From the NCBI GenBank assembly GCA_965199185.1, contig CBDAQW010000037.1:124001-188000 (forward strand): 64,000 bases of DNA, given 5' to 3'. Positions 43,021-51,879 of the stretch are shown piece after piece. The DNA comes from Endozoicomonas sp965199185 (lineage in GTDB: Bacteria > Pseudomonadota > Gammaproteobacteria > Pseudomonadales > Endozoicomonadaceae). A model generated the notes under the pieces. The model had not been told where the DNA came from and searched no databases. It saw only the letters and a program-made list of their open reading frames with translations. The stretch's first letter is position 1, and the number at the start of each line of letters is the position of its first letter. The translations under genes and the position numbers were made by a program.

Positions 43021-43862
43021 TCCAGGTCAAATCGCTCAAGATGCTCTCTTCTTTCCCGCTCTGTCCTGCGCATCAGCCACCAACCAATAAAGGTTGCCAG
43101 CGAAACCGCCAGAATAATCAACGTCGCCAATGCATTAATTTTTGGTGATACACCCAACCGGACGGATGAGAAAACCACCATCGGCAATGTTGTCGCTCCG
43201 GGGCCGGAAACAAAACTGGCAATCACCAGATCATCCAGTGACAGAGTAAATGCCAACAACCAGCCGGAAGCGAGAGCTGGGGCAATGGTCGGAATAGTAA
43301 TCAGAAAAAAGGCTTTTAATGGCGTTGCACCTAAATCAAGTGCAGCCTCTTCAATAGAGTTATCCAGCTCTTTCAAACGAGCACCAACGACGACGGCCAC
43401 ATAAGCAGTCGAGAAAGTGACATGGGCAATCCAGATGGTCATCATGCCCCGTTCGGCTGGCCAGCCAAACCAGTCTGCCAAAGTCACAAACAGCAATAGC
43501 AATGACAGGCCGGTAATAACATCCGGCATGACCAGTGGTGCTGTGATCATGCCATTAAACGCAGTACGACCACGAAACTGACCAAAGCGGGAGAGAATAT
43601 AAGCCGCCATCGTGCCCAGAACGACCGACATTGATGCATTGTAGAAAGCAATCTTGAGACTTATCCAGACAGCGCTCATCAACTGCTCATCCTGGAACAG
43701 TTCAAAATACCATTTAGTGGAAAATCCAGCCCAGACGGTAACCAGTCTGGAAGCATTAAAGGAATAAAACACCAGGCTGAACATGGGTAGGTAGAGAAAC
43801 AGCAGCCCTGTCACCAGCATAAATGACGAGAAACGGAATGATTGTGGTCTTATCGCATTCAT
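43017..43862 (-). CDS. potI: Putrescine/polyamine ABC transporter permease PotI
   Basis: The 281-residue inner-membrane permease has six helices and the ABC-permease EAA loop (LDNSIEEAALDLGATPLKAF) around residues 175-195 that docks on the ATPase. Its length equals E. coli PotI (281). It pairs with PotH to import polyamines with PotG as ATPase. Its start overlaps the potH stop by 4 bases. The last codons run into the MITE-like element, which supplies the TAG stop (43017-43019), so the native C-terminus may have been slightly altered. Confidence 0.88.
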   Translation of the reverse strand: MNAIRPQSFRFSSFMLVTGLLFLYLPMFSLVFYSFNASRLVTVWAGFSTKWYFELFQDEQLMSAVWISLKIAFYNASMSVVLGTMAAYILSRFGQFRGRTAFNGMITAPLVMPDVITGLSLLLLFVTLADWFGWPAERGMMTIWIAHVTFSTAYVAVVVGARLKELDNSIEEAALDLGATPLKAFFLITIPTIAPALASGWLLAFTLSLDDLVIASFVSGPGATTLPMVVFSSVRLGVSPKINALATLIILAVSLATFIGWWLMRRTERERREHLERFDLE

Positions 43863-44794
43863 TGAGCTACCTCCATTTCTCTTGCCTGTTGCCGGTTAAA
43901 ATAAGCAATGGGCAGACACAGAATCAACAGCATGATCATCGCCAGCGCACAGGCGAGTGGCCAGTCCCGGTTATTGAAGAATTCTTGCCAGAGTACCTTG
44001 CCAATCATCAGGCTGTCCGGCCCGCCGAGCAGTTCTGGAATAACGTATTCACCTACGGCCGGAATAAATACCAGCATACAACCGGCAATAATACCTGTCC
44101 TGGATAGTGGTAATGTGACTGTTAAAAAGGTTTGCCAGGGGCGGCAACCGAGATCGCTGGACGCTTCCAATAATGTTTTATCCAGTCGGGTCAGATTGGA
44201 ATAAATAGGCAGCACCATAAACGGCAGGTAGGCATAGACAATGCCGATATAAACGGCAATGCCTGTATTTAAAATCTGTAGTGGCGAATCAATCACACCA
44301 AACCACATCAGTGCGTTGTTGAGAATGCCATTGCTTTTGAGAATACCCATCCAGGCATAAATACGAATCAGAAAGGATGTCCAGGATGGCAGCAACACAA
44401 GCATGAGCAGCAGGCTCTGTTTGCTGCGGGATGCCTGAGACATGGCATAAGCCATAGGGTATCCCAGTAGTAGACAGAAGATTGTGGATATAAAAGCTAA
44501 TTTGATAGACGTCAGATAAGCCAGCAGATACAGCTCATCGTCGGCAAGAAAAATATAGTTACCAAGGTTCAGATGGAGGGTCAGCACCTCATCGACGTAT
44601 TCGACAATCTGCGTATAGGGTGGAATGGCAATCTCTGCCATGGAAAAACTGATTTTAACGACAATGGCAAAAGGAGTCAGAAAGAACAACAGTAGCCACA
44701 CATAGGGGACGCCAATCACGGCACGGCGCCCCCACAATGCACTGAAGGCATTCACCTGGCCTTGCCGATGGCCTTGCAAAATAGAATGATTCAT
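43859..44794 (-). CDS. potH: Putrescine/polyamine ABC transporter permease PotH
   Basis: The 311-residue permease has six membrane segments (WLLLFFLTPFAIVVKISFSM first) and the EAA loop LDKTLLEASSDLGCRPWQTF around residue 215. It resembles PotH/PotB (E. coli PotH 317 residues). It partners PotI, whose gene overlaps it by 4 bases, and lies 68 bases after potG. Spermidine-type PotB is the alternative, but the lengths of all three proteins favour the PotGHI set. Confidence 0.88.
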   Translation of the reverse strand: MNHSILQGHRQGQVNAFSALWGRRAVIGVPYVWLLLFFLTPFAIVVKISFSMAEIAIPPYTQIVEYVDEVLTLHLNLGNYIFLADDELYLLAYLTSIKLAFISTIFCLLLGYPMAYAMSQASRSKQSLLLMLVLLPSWTSFLIRIYAWMGILKSNGILNNALMWFGVIDSPLQILNTGIAVYIGIVYAYLPFMVLPIYSNLTRLDKTLLEASSDLGCRPWQTFLTVTLPLSRTGIIAGCMLVFIPAVGEYVIPELLGGPDSLMIGKVLWQEFFNNRDWPLACALAMIMLLILCLPIAYFNRQQAREMEVAQ

Positions 44795-44862
44795 TAAAGG
44801 TCCTAAATAAAAATCTGATATCAGAGTACTTGTTGTCAGTAGCTGTGCTTTAGGTGTTTGTT

Positions 44863-46017
44863 TTAGCTGTTCAATACCACGCCACTGTCCGCTTCCCAGC
44901 TGATGAACACTTCATCATCCCAGGTTGGGTGGTCAGCGGTACGAACGGTATTTGCCATGTTGGACTGTACAATCATGCCTGAAGGCAGTTTGATGTGATA
45001 AACCGAATGACCACCCAAATAGGCAATATCATGAACGACGCCTCTGCTCCAGTTATGGCTAGTACCTGGTTGTGCTCTGCTCAGCAGTGTTTTTTCGGGG
45101 CGTACAGCGACCCATACACGACGATCTTCTAATGCAGAAGTAATACCGTGACCAATATAAATAGGCGATTCCATTTGTGGTGACTGGATAACAACATGAT
45201 CTGCGGCCTCTTCTACAATATCGCCTTCAAACATATTCACTGAGCCAATGAATTCTGCGGTCATTCGGCTATTGGGGGTTTCGTAGATATCAACAGGTGT
45301 GCCGGTTTGAACAATCCAGCCTGCATCCATAATGCCGATGCGGTCTGCCATGGTCATGGCTTCTTCCTGATCGTGTGTCACCATGATGCAGGTTACGCCC
45401 ACTTCTTCGATGATATCCACAACTTCCAACTGCATTTTACCCCGGAGTTTTTTATCCAGAGCGCCCATCGGCTCATCCAGCAGTAACAGTTTTGGACGTT
45501 TCGCCAGACTGCGAGCCAGAGCCACCCTCTGACGCTGACCACCGGATAATTGGTGCGGCTTACGACGGGCATATCGTTCCATATGCACCATCTTCAACAT
45601 TTCTTCGACGCGCTGTGCTATAACTGCCTTGTCGAGTTTGTCCTGTTTTAGACCAAAAGCGATATTTTGTTCGACAGTCATGTGTGGAAACAGTGCATAG
45701 GACTGAAACATCATGTTGATTGGGCGCTGATAAGGTGGCAGCCGGGTGATGTCTGTACCATCCAGAAAGATGGAACCCGAGGAGGGTGTTTCAAACCCTG
45801 CCAACATTCGTAACAGCGTGGATTTGCCAGAGCCGGAACCACCCAGCAGAGCAAAGATTTCACCTTTGCGAATGCTGAGGCTAACGTCGTCTACTGCCAC
45901 GATGCCATCAAATGTTTTGGTAATCCGGTCTATCCTGACCAGAGTTTCACTCTGAGCCCGATTGTTATTTGTGGATGAGCCCGGTGAAATTATCCGGGAG
46001 CCAGATGTTATGGCCAT
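44863..46017 (-). CDS. potG: Polyamine ABC transporter ATPase PotG
   Basis: The 384-residue ATPase has Walker A LLGGSGSGKSTLLRML near residue 57, the Q loop NMMFQSYALFPHMTV, signature LSGGQRQRVALARSLA, Walker B LLLLDEPMGALDK and the switch histidine IMVTHDQEEAMTMADR. A C-terminal TOBE-type regulatory domain follows (VNMFEGDIVEE onward). It powers polyamine uptake with PotH and PotI encoded just downstream. No periplasmic binding protein (PotF) gene is adjacent, which is unusual for this operon. The upstream 294-base gap to the divergent lrp-like gene should hold the promoter. Confidence 0.93.
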   Translation of the reverse strand: MAITSGSRIISPGSSTNNNRAQSETLVRIDRITKTFDGIVAVDDVSLSIRKGEIFALLGGSGSGKSTLLRMLAGFETPSSGSIFLDGTDITRLPPYQRPINMMFQSYALFPHMTVEQNIAFGLKQDKLDKAVIAQRVEEMLKMVHMERYARRKPHQLSGGQRQRVALARSLAKRPKLLLLDEPMGALDKKLRGKMQLEVVDIIEEVGVTCIMVTHDQEEAMTMADRIGIMDAGWIVQTGTPVDIYETPNSRMTAEFIGSVNMFEGDIVEEAADHVVIQSPQMESPIYIGHGITSALEDRRVWVAVRPEKTLLSRAQPGTSHNWSRGVVHDIAYLGGHSVYHIKLPSGMIVQSNMANTVRTADHPTWDDEVFISWEADSGVVLNS

Positions 46018-46311
46018 CTATCGTTTTCTCCAGCCCAATAGTAAAGAACCTTAGATATGTTGTTTTGCAAAGCAGGCGCATTGTCCATAAAAACAAGGGG
46101 CGTGAAAATGCCTTTTCAGTACGCCTTTTCAGTACTCTATATGATTAATGCGTACTTGCAGGTTGGTCGCTGATACCCTAACCTCACGAGGCTAGAGGTT
46201 TATCCTTCATTTTTTGCAATCCTTGGTGGGTTTCACCCTCGGAAACCACTTATACCGGTCAAAGTTATTGCACCAAACGATTGCGCACTAAGTCAGAAAA
46301 CACCTGAAATT

Positions 46312-46800
46312 ATGAGAAGCCGTAAAGAAGTGGTCCGCCAGTTGGATCGTATTGATCGAAACATCCTTCGAACTCTGCAGGAAAACGGACGTATTTCCTA
46401 TGTAGATCTGGCAGACAAAGTGGGCTTGAGTACGACTCCATGCATGGAGCGAGTCAAGCGTCTGGAACGTGAAGGCATCATTCAGGGATACAGCGCACGC
46501 CTGAATCCGGGTTATCTTCAGGCTGGCTTGCTGGTTTTTGTTGAAATCAGCCTTTACACCAAAGCCACCGATATTTTTGACGAGTTCCGCATTGCGGTTA
46601 CCAAGCTCCCCAATGTACTCGAATGCCATTTGGTATCAGGACATTTTGACTATCTGGTCAAAGCTCGTATTTCTGAAATGGCCTCCTATCGGGAATTGCT
46701 CGGTGATATTCTGCTGAAGCTTCCTGGCGTTCGTGATTCTAAGAGTTACATCGTAATGGAAGAACTGAAAGAGACACTGAACCTGCCTATTCCGGAGTAA
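46312..46800 (+). CDS. lrp: Lrp/AsnC-family transcriptional regulator (Lrp-like)
   Basis: The 162-residue regulator has an N-terminal winged helix (LDRIDRNILRTLQENGRISY, LADKVGLSTTPCMERVKRLE) and a C-terminal RAM ligand-binding domain (GLLVFVEISLYTK, VLECHLVSGHFDYLVKARI). Length and the STTPCMERVKRLEREG recognition helix match leucine-responsive Lrp. Lrp senses leucine and controls amino-acid metabolism; the branched-chain catabolic operon 700 bases downstream would be a sensible target. The upstream gap contains a small hairpin at 46226-46249. Confidence 0.88.
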   Translation: MRSRKEVVRQLDRIDRNILRTLQENGRISYVDLADKVGLSTTPCMERVKRLEREGIIQGYSARLNPGYLQAGLLVFVEISLYTKATDIFDEFRIAVTKLPNVLECHLVSGHFDYLVKARISEMASYRELLGDILLKLPGVRDSKSYIVMEELKETLNLPIPE

Positions 46801-46827
46801 CAGGATTGGCAGTTCATGGGCAGGAAG

Positions 46828-47202
46828 TCAGAATAGTGCTTCCTGCTCAGCGGTGACCTGATAATCCCGAATAAAATAATTCAGAGCTACGGCATCCTGA
46901 TCCTCAATAGTTTTCAGTTGAAATCCGGCTGAGAAATCATTGCGATCCCCCAGAGACTGGCACCAGATACATTCTGCTGAAAGGCTGACAGTGTGCGTAC
47001 TTCCCTGAGGACCCGGCAGTAATAATGTCACGTTTCGAACTTCTGATGGACGAATCCCTTGATCGGTCAGAAGATTAAAGCCTCCCCGGGATACATCTTC
47101 CAAAACGCCAATGGACACACCGGTGTCGTTATCAAGAACCTCTGTGGGATGCTCCATAGACTTGCGCGGGTACCGGCGTTTTTCTTGCAGTGTCGCGTTC
47201 AT
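46828..47202 (-). CDS. PilZ-domain protein
   Basis: The 124-residue protein is a single PilZ domain: the RxxxR arm KRRYPRKSM near residue 8 and DVSRGGF (D/NxSxxG) near residue 37 form the cyclic-di-GMP site. A beta-barrel region with CIWCQSLGDRNDFSAGFQL follows. It probably reports c-di-GMP level to an unknown partner. It is convergent with the lrp-like gene; an 8-bp stem GCAGGAAG/CTTCCTGC at the shared 3' ends may insulate them. The target is unknown. Confidence 0.9.
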   Translation of the reverse strand: MNATLQEKRRYPRKSMEHPTEVLDNDTGVSIGVLEDVSRGGFNLLTDQGIRPSEVRNVTLLLPGPQGSTHTVSLSAECIWCQSLGDRNDFSAGFQLKTIEDQDAVALNYFIRDYQVTAEQEALF

Positions 47203-47486
47203 AATAGCCTCCGTTAGGTTCTTGTTTTTTTATTCTTCTTGGGGCCTGCTACAGAGCAGGCTTACTGATTGGAGAAGGTCAAAGGTAACATTTTTTTATC
47301 GGAATACAAAAAACGGGCATTGACAGACACCCTGAAAATCCAATGTACTAACAATGGGAGGACGATTCCCGATACACAGTATAAGGGCTTCACCAAAGCC
47401 TGAAACGCTGCCAATAACAATAAAAAGGCTTGAGAAAAGTCTTATCTATACCAGCACCTGGTATGGACTGTACGGAGGATCCCGTC

Positions 47487-48533
47487 ATGTTCAAGCAGAT
47501 GACTGAGGCACGGATGAGTGACGTTCATTATAAGTACGATGAAGCCTCCGGCCTTAAATCAATAATCGCCATTCATAACACCAGTCGTGGCCCCGCTCTG
47601 GGTGGCTGTCGAATCATTCCCTACGCGTCTGAAGAGGATGCACTGACTGATGCTGTCCGGTTGGCTCGTGGAATGAGCTACAAAGCGGCACTGGCGGGTA
47701 TGGATCTTGGCGGTGGAAAATCCGTCATTATGGAACCTAAAGGCGCTTATGATCGCAAAGCGCTATTGCAGGCTTTTGGCCGCTTTGTTAGCGAGCTGGA
47801 TGGACGTTACATTACCGCAATGGACAGCGGTGCTACTGTGGCAGACATGGATAGCATTGCCACACAAACGCGACATGTGACGTGCACTTCTGACTCCGGC
47901 AATCCTGGGCCATTAACGGCAGAAGGCGTCTTTTACGGGATTAAGGCGATACTGAAAGCGCACAGGGATTTACCTGATTCTCTCAAAGGTGTTCGTATTG
48001 CGGTACAGGGATTAGGTAATGTTGGTTTTGCTCTGTGCCAGTTACTTCGTAAAGAAGGAGCGCAACTCCTGGTGACTGATATTGATGAGTCCAGAACCAG
48101 TCTTTGCGTCAAAGAGTTAAATGCAACCGCTGTTTCACCTCATGATATTCACAAAACACCTTGCGAAATTTTCAGCCCTTGTGGCTTGGGTGGGATTCTT
48201 AATCAGACCAGCATTCCTGAACTCAACTGCGCCGCAGTGGCAGGTTCTGCCAATAACCAGTTACTGACCAAAAACGATGGCGATGAACTTCATAAGCGCG
48301 GCATTCTTTATGCGCCTGATTATGTCATTAACGCGGGTGGTCTGGTGTTTGTGGCTATGGGTCACCAGGGTAGCAGCTACTCAGATATGCAACGCCGGAT
48401 ACAAGGCATTGAGCAAACATTGCTGCAGATTTTCACTCAACAACACCAGAGAAATATCCCCAGCAGTTTGATTGCTGATGATCTGGCTGAAGCAATTCTC
48501 TATAACTCCGATAGTACTCAACTCAGCGCCTGA
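47487..48533 (+). CDS. Leucine-type (Glu/Leu/Phe/Val) dehydrogenase
   Basis: The frame opens at 47430, but ATG 47487 (MFKQMTEARMSDVHY) has a strong GGAGGAT site, giving 348 residues. The catalytic lysine is in GMDLGGGKSVIM, the substrate loop in GPALGGCRI, and the NAD site in VAVQGLGNVGFAL-type text (here IAVQGLGNVGFALC) near residue 180. It deaminates branched-chain amino acids to 2-oxoacids, feeding the dehydrogenase complex encoded directly downstream (15-base gap). Leucine, valine or phenylalanine as main substrate cannot be distinguished. Confidence 0.88.
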   Translation: MFKQMTEARMSDVHYKYDEASGLKSIIAIHNTSRGPALGGCRIIPYASEEDALTDAVRLARGMSYKAALAGMDLGGGKSVIMEPKGAYDRKALLQAFGRFVSELDGRYITAMDSGATVADMDSIATQTRHVTCTSDSGNPGPLTAEGVFYGIKAILKAHRDLPDSLKGVRIAVQGLGNVGFALCQLLRKEGAQLLVTDIDESRTSLCVKELNATAVSPHDIHKTPCEIFSPCGLGGILNQTSIPELNCAAVAGSANNQLLTKNDGDELHKRGILYAPDYVINAGGLVFVAMGHQGSSYSDMQRRIQGIEQTLLQIFTQQHQRNIPSSLIADDLAEAILYNSDSTQLSA

Positions 48534-48548
48534 ATAGGGAGAGCCACG

Positions 48549-49652
48549 ATGCCAGTCATGGAACTGAAGGCGTTCCCTGTGGAACGCTATCTGGATGCGG
48601 ATGGAGAAGTACTAAAACCATTACCACGATGGACAGAAGACAGTCGTATTCTAATTGATTACTACCGGGCGATGGTACTTGCCCGCCAGGGGGATCAAAA
48701 GGCCGTCGCATTACAACGCACCGGCAAGATGGGCACTTATCCTTCCTGTCTCGGTCATGAAGCAGTTGGTGCGGTGTATGGGGCACTGCTGAATAAAGAA
48801 GATGTATTGATTCCCTATTACCGTGATTTGCCTGCTCTGATGCAACGGGGCATTCCTTTGAGTGATGTGCTGCTTTACTGGGGTGGTGATGAGCGAGGCA
48901 GTGCCAGCCCTGCATGGAGAGAAGATCTACCCAATTGTGTGCCTATTGCCACTCAGGCTGGACATGCCGCTGGAATCGCTACTTCATTCAAAATTCGTCA
49001 CACCGCTGGCGAGCCCATGCGAGTGGCACTTTGTGCTTTGGGGGATGGCGCGACGTCCAAAGGTGATTTTGGTGAAGCATTAAATCTTGCTGGTGTCTGG
49101 CAACTGCCGGTGGTTTATGTGGTGGTGAATAATCAATGGGCAATTTCTGTTCCTCGCAAGATTCAATCCGGTGCACCAACCTTGGCACAAAAAGGGGTTG
49201 CCGCTGGTTTACCTTCTATTCAGGTGGATGGTAATGATGTTATCGCCATGCATCAGGTCATCAGCGAAGCTCTGGAACGGGCACGTTTAGGTAAAGGTGC
49301 AACGGTTATTGAAGCAATCACTTATCGCCTGTCTGACCACACCACAGCAGACGACGCCAGTCGTTACAGAAGCAGCGAAGAGCTCAAAGATGGCTGGAGC
49401 AAAGAGCCAATTAAACGACTGCGTAATTTTCTTCGTCATAAAAGTCTGTGGAATGAGCAGGATGAACGGCAACTGAAAGCTGAGTGTGATAAAGCCGTTG
49501 AAGAAGCCGTAAAAACCTACCTGAACACACCGCTTCCCACCATTAATGATTTGTTTGATTACCACTACGCCAGAATGCCTGCCAATTTACAGACGCAAAA
49601 AGAGCAAGCCATTGCCAAAGCGGCTTCCCGTACTTCAGGAGGAACGCACTGA
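48549..49652 (+). CDS. 2-oxoacid dehydrogenase E1 alpha (branched-chain type)
   Basis: The 367-residue thiamine-diphosphate subunit has the cofactor motif GDGATSKGDFGEALNLAG near residue 160, YPSCLGHEAVGAVYG near 60 and the phosphorylation-loop-like YRLSDHTTADDASRYR around 260. It decarboxylates 2-oxoacids with E1 beta, encoded next with overlapping stop/start. Branched-chain specificity is inferred from the leucine-type dehydrogenase upstream; the sequence alone would also allow a pyruvate E1 of the alpha-beta type. Confidence 0.88.
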   Translation: MPVMELKAFPVERYLDADGEVLKPLPRWTEDSRILIDYYRAMVLARQGDQKAVALQRTGKMGTYPSCLGHEAVGAVYGALLNKEDVLIPYYRDLPALMQRGIPLSDVLLYWGGDERGSASPAWREDLPNCVPIATQAGHAAGIATSFKIRHTAGEPMRVALCALGDGATSKGDFGEALNLAGVWQLPVVYVVVNNQWAISVPRKIQSGAPTLAQKGVAAGLPSIQVDGNDVIAMHQVISEALERARLGKGATVIEAITYRLSDHTTADDASRYRSSEELKDGWSKEPIKRLRNFLRHKSLWNEQDERQLKAECDKAVEEAVKTYLNTPLPTINDLFDYHYARMPANLQTQKEQAIAKAASRTSGGTH

Positions 49653-50635
49653 TGAGCCAGAAAATAACTATGGTAGAAGCGGTCAATCTGGCGATGGATC
49701 ATGCTATGAAGGCTGACCCTGATGTGGTTCTGCTCGGTGAAGATATAGGTGCCAATGGTGGTGTATTTCGAGCTACTCAGGGATTGAGAGATAAATATGG
49801 TCTTAAACGGGTGATGGATACACCGCTGGCGGAAGCATTAATAGCTGGAATCAGTGTCGGCATGGCCGCTCAGGGTATGAAGCCGGTGGCAGAAATTCAG
49901 TTTATGGGATTTATTTTTCCGGCCATGGAGCAAATCATTTGTCATGCTGCCAGAATAAGAAACCGAACCCGTGGTCGTTTATCCTGCCCTATGGTGTTAC
50001 GTGCGCCTTTTGGAGGCGGCATTCATGCGCCGGAACATCATTCTGAAAGTACGGAAGCACTGTTTGCCCATATTCCCGGTTTGCGGGTTGTGATTCCTTC
50101 TTCGCCAGTGCGGGCTTACGGGCTATTGCGGGCGGCAATTAATGAGCCGGATCCGGTGATTTTTCTGGAACCCAAGCGCATTTATCGCGCTAGTAAACAG
50201 GTTGTATCTGAATCCACAAACATCCTGCCACTGGATACCTGTTTCACATTAAAAGCTGGCTCTGATGTCAGTCTGGTCAGCTGGGGGGCTTCGGTAAAAG
50301 AAACACTGGAAGCTGCTCAGATGCTCGAACAGCACGGCATCTCAGCGGAAGTGATTGATGTTGCCACGATCAAACCGCTGGATATAGAAACCATTCTGGC
50401 ATCGGTCAACAAAACTGGTCGTTGTGTGGTGGTTCATGAGGCCTGCAGAAGCTTTGGTGTTGGTGCTGAGATTGCCGCACAACTGAATGAAAAAGCGTTC
50501 GCCGATCTAAAAGCGCCTGTGGAGCGGGTGGCCGGATACGACATCACCATGCCTTATTACCGCATGGAAGATCATTATCTGCCCACTGCTGAGGATATTG
50601 TGAAGGCTGCGATACGAACACTGGCGTATTCATAG
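49652..50635 (+). CDS. 2-oxoacid dehydrogenase E1 beta (branched-chain type)
   Basis: The 327-residue beta subunit has VVLLGEDIGANGGVFRATQG near residue 25, DTPLAEALIAGISVGMAAQG near 60, the acidic EIQFMGF, and a C-terminal transketolase domain with RCVVVHEACRSFGVGAEIA. It completes the thiamine-diphosphate site with E1 alpha; the ATG overlaps the alpha stop. Length is standard (about 325). It is a member of the four-gene operon with E2, 19 bases downstream. Confidence 0.9.
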   Translation: MSQKITMVEAVNLAMDHAMKADPDVVLLGEDIGANGGVFRATQGLRDKYGLKRVMDTPLAEALIAGISVGMAAQGMKPVAEIQFMGFIFPAMEQIICHAARIRNRTRGRLSCPMVLRAPFGGGIHAPEHHSESTEALFAHIPGLRVVIPSSPVRAYGLLRAAINEPDPVIFLEPKRIYRASKQVVSESTNILPLDTCFTLKAGSDVSLVSWGASVKETLEAAQMLEQHGISAEVIDVATIKPLDIETILASVNKTGRCVVVHEACRSFGVGAEIAAQLNEKAFADLKAPVERVAGYDITMPYYRMEDHYLPTAEDIVKAAIRTLAYS

Positions 50636-50654
50636 AATAAAAAGGATAAATACC

Positions 50655-51743
50655 ATGCGATTTTTTAATTTGCCTGATCTTGGTGAGGGTATTCCGGAAG
50701 CGGATATAGTGGAGTGGCATGTCAACGAAGGCGACAGTATCAAAGAAGATGTCAAAATGGTCTCTGTTGAAACCGCCAAAGCCATTGTTGATGTACCTGC
50801 TCCTTGTACCGGTGTTATTGCCAGATTGTGTGCGCAGCCCGGTGAAACCGTATTAACCGGTGCACCATTGGTTGAATTTGTCTCAGATGAAGCGGATGCT
50901 GGAACCGTAGTCGGTAAACTGGCTGAAGATAAGAATACCGCTGTCGTTCAGGATGATTTTTTTATAGGTGCTGCACCACAAACAGACGCACCACAGAATG
51001 CTGGAACGGCGAACATTCAGGCATTAGCTCAACAATTGGGTATGAATCTTAGTGAACTTCCCAAATCCCGTTCACAGAAAACATCTGAGAAAAGCTATGC
51101 CCTGGACAATGCGACCCCTTTAAAAGGTGTGCGCAAACACATGGCACGAACTATGGCTGAGTCACACGCCTGTGTAGTACCGGTAACACTGTTTGATGAT
51201 GCCGATATACATCACTGGTCGGATAAAGAAGATATCACTGTTCGATTAATTCAGGCGATAACAAATGCCTGTAAAAAAGAACCGGCATTAAATGCCTGGT
51301 TTGATGGCAGCAGTATGAGCCGAGAGGTGCGTCAATCGGTCGATCTTGGATTGGCAGTAGATACTGAAGACGGTTTGTTTGTGCCGGTCATACGAAATGC
51401 AGGACAGATCAACAAAAAACAATTGCGCAACAAAATTAATGAACTGCGTACTGGTGTCAAAGAAAGAAGTCTGCCTGGCACTGAATTACAGGATGCTACC
51501 ATTTCACTGAGTAACTTTGGTGTATTTGCCGGAAAGTATGCGACACCTGTTGTGGTTCCACCAATGGTTTGTATTATTGGTGTCGGAAAATTAAAAGAAG
51601 AAATTGTCAGTGTGAATGGTAAGCCTGAAAGTCATAAAATGCTTCCGCTATCATTGTCCTTTGATCATCGTGCTGTAACTGGTGGTGAGGCAGCGCGTTT
51701 TCTTCATGCTGTGATTCAGAGTCTTGATGGGCAGTCTGAGTAA
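50655..51743 (+). CDS. Dihydrolipoyl acyltransferase E2 with shortened subunit-binding domain
   Basis: The 362-residue E2 has one lipoyl domain (residues 1-77; lipoyl-lysine in SVETAKAIVDVP), a linker, and a C-terminal acyltransferase domain with catalytic LSFDHRAVTGGEAARFL. Between them only the first half of the usual E1/E3-binding domain is visible (NIQALAQQLGMNLSELPKSR, then SQKTSEKSY instead of the GRITKEDV-type second half), so subunit docking may differ. No E3 gene follows; lipoamide dehydrogenase must come from elsewhere. A terminator follows at 51787-51817. Confidence 0.9.
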   Translation: MRFFNLPDLGEGIPEADIVEWHVNEGDSIKEDVKMVSVETAKAIVDVPAPCTGVIARLCAQPGETVLTGAPLVEFVSDEADAGTVVGKLAEDKNTAVVQDDFFIGAAPQTDAPQNAGTANIQALAQQLGMNLSELPKSRSQKTSEKSYALDNATPLKGVRKHMARTMAESHACVVPVTLFDDADIHHWSDKEDITVRLIQAITNACKKEPALNAWFDGSSMSREVRQSVDLGLAVDTEDGLFVPVIRNAGQINKKQLRNKINELRTGVKERSLPGTELQDATISLSNFGVFAGKYATPVVVPPMVCIIGVGKLKEEIVSVNGKPESHKMLPLSLSFDHRAVTGGEAARFLHAVIQSLDGQSE

Positions 51744-51786
51744 ATAGTGAAAACATGATTTGACTTATATGCATTATGCTTGCTGT

Positions 51787-51817
51787 GAAGTCGGTTTTAA
51801 ATATTCCGACTTTTCTT
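51787..51817 (+). terminator. Rho-independent terminator of the branched-chain operon
   Basis: Stem AAGTCGG / CCGACTT with an 11-base loop is followed by TTCTT, 45 bases after the E2 stop. Confidence 0.7.
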
Positions 51818-51879
51818 ACTTCACTTCACTCAGAATTGATCTAGGCTCTCATGAGTCATCATAAATACAGATCTGCTCT

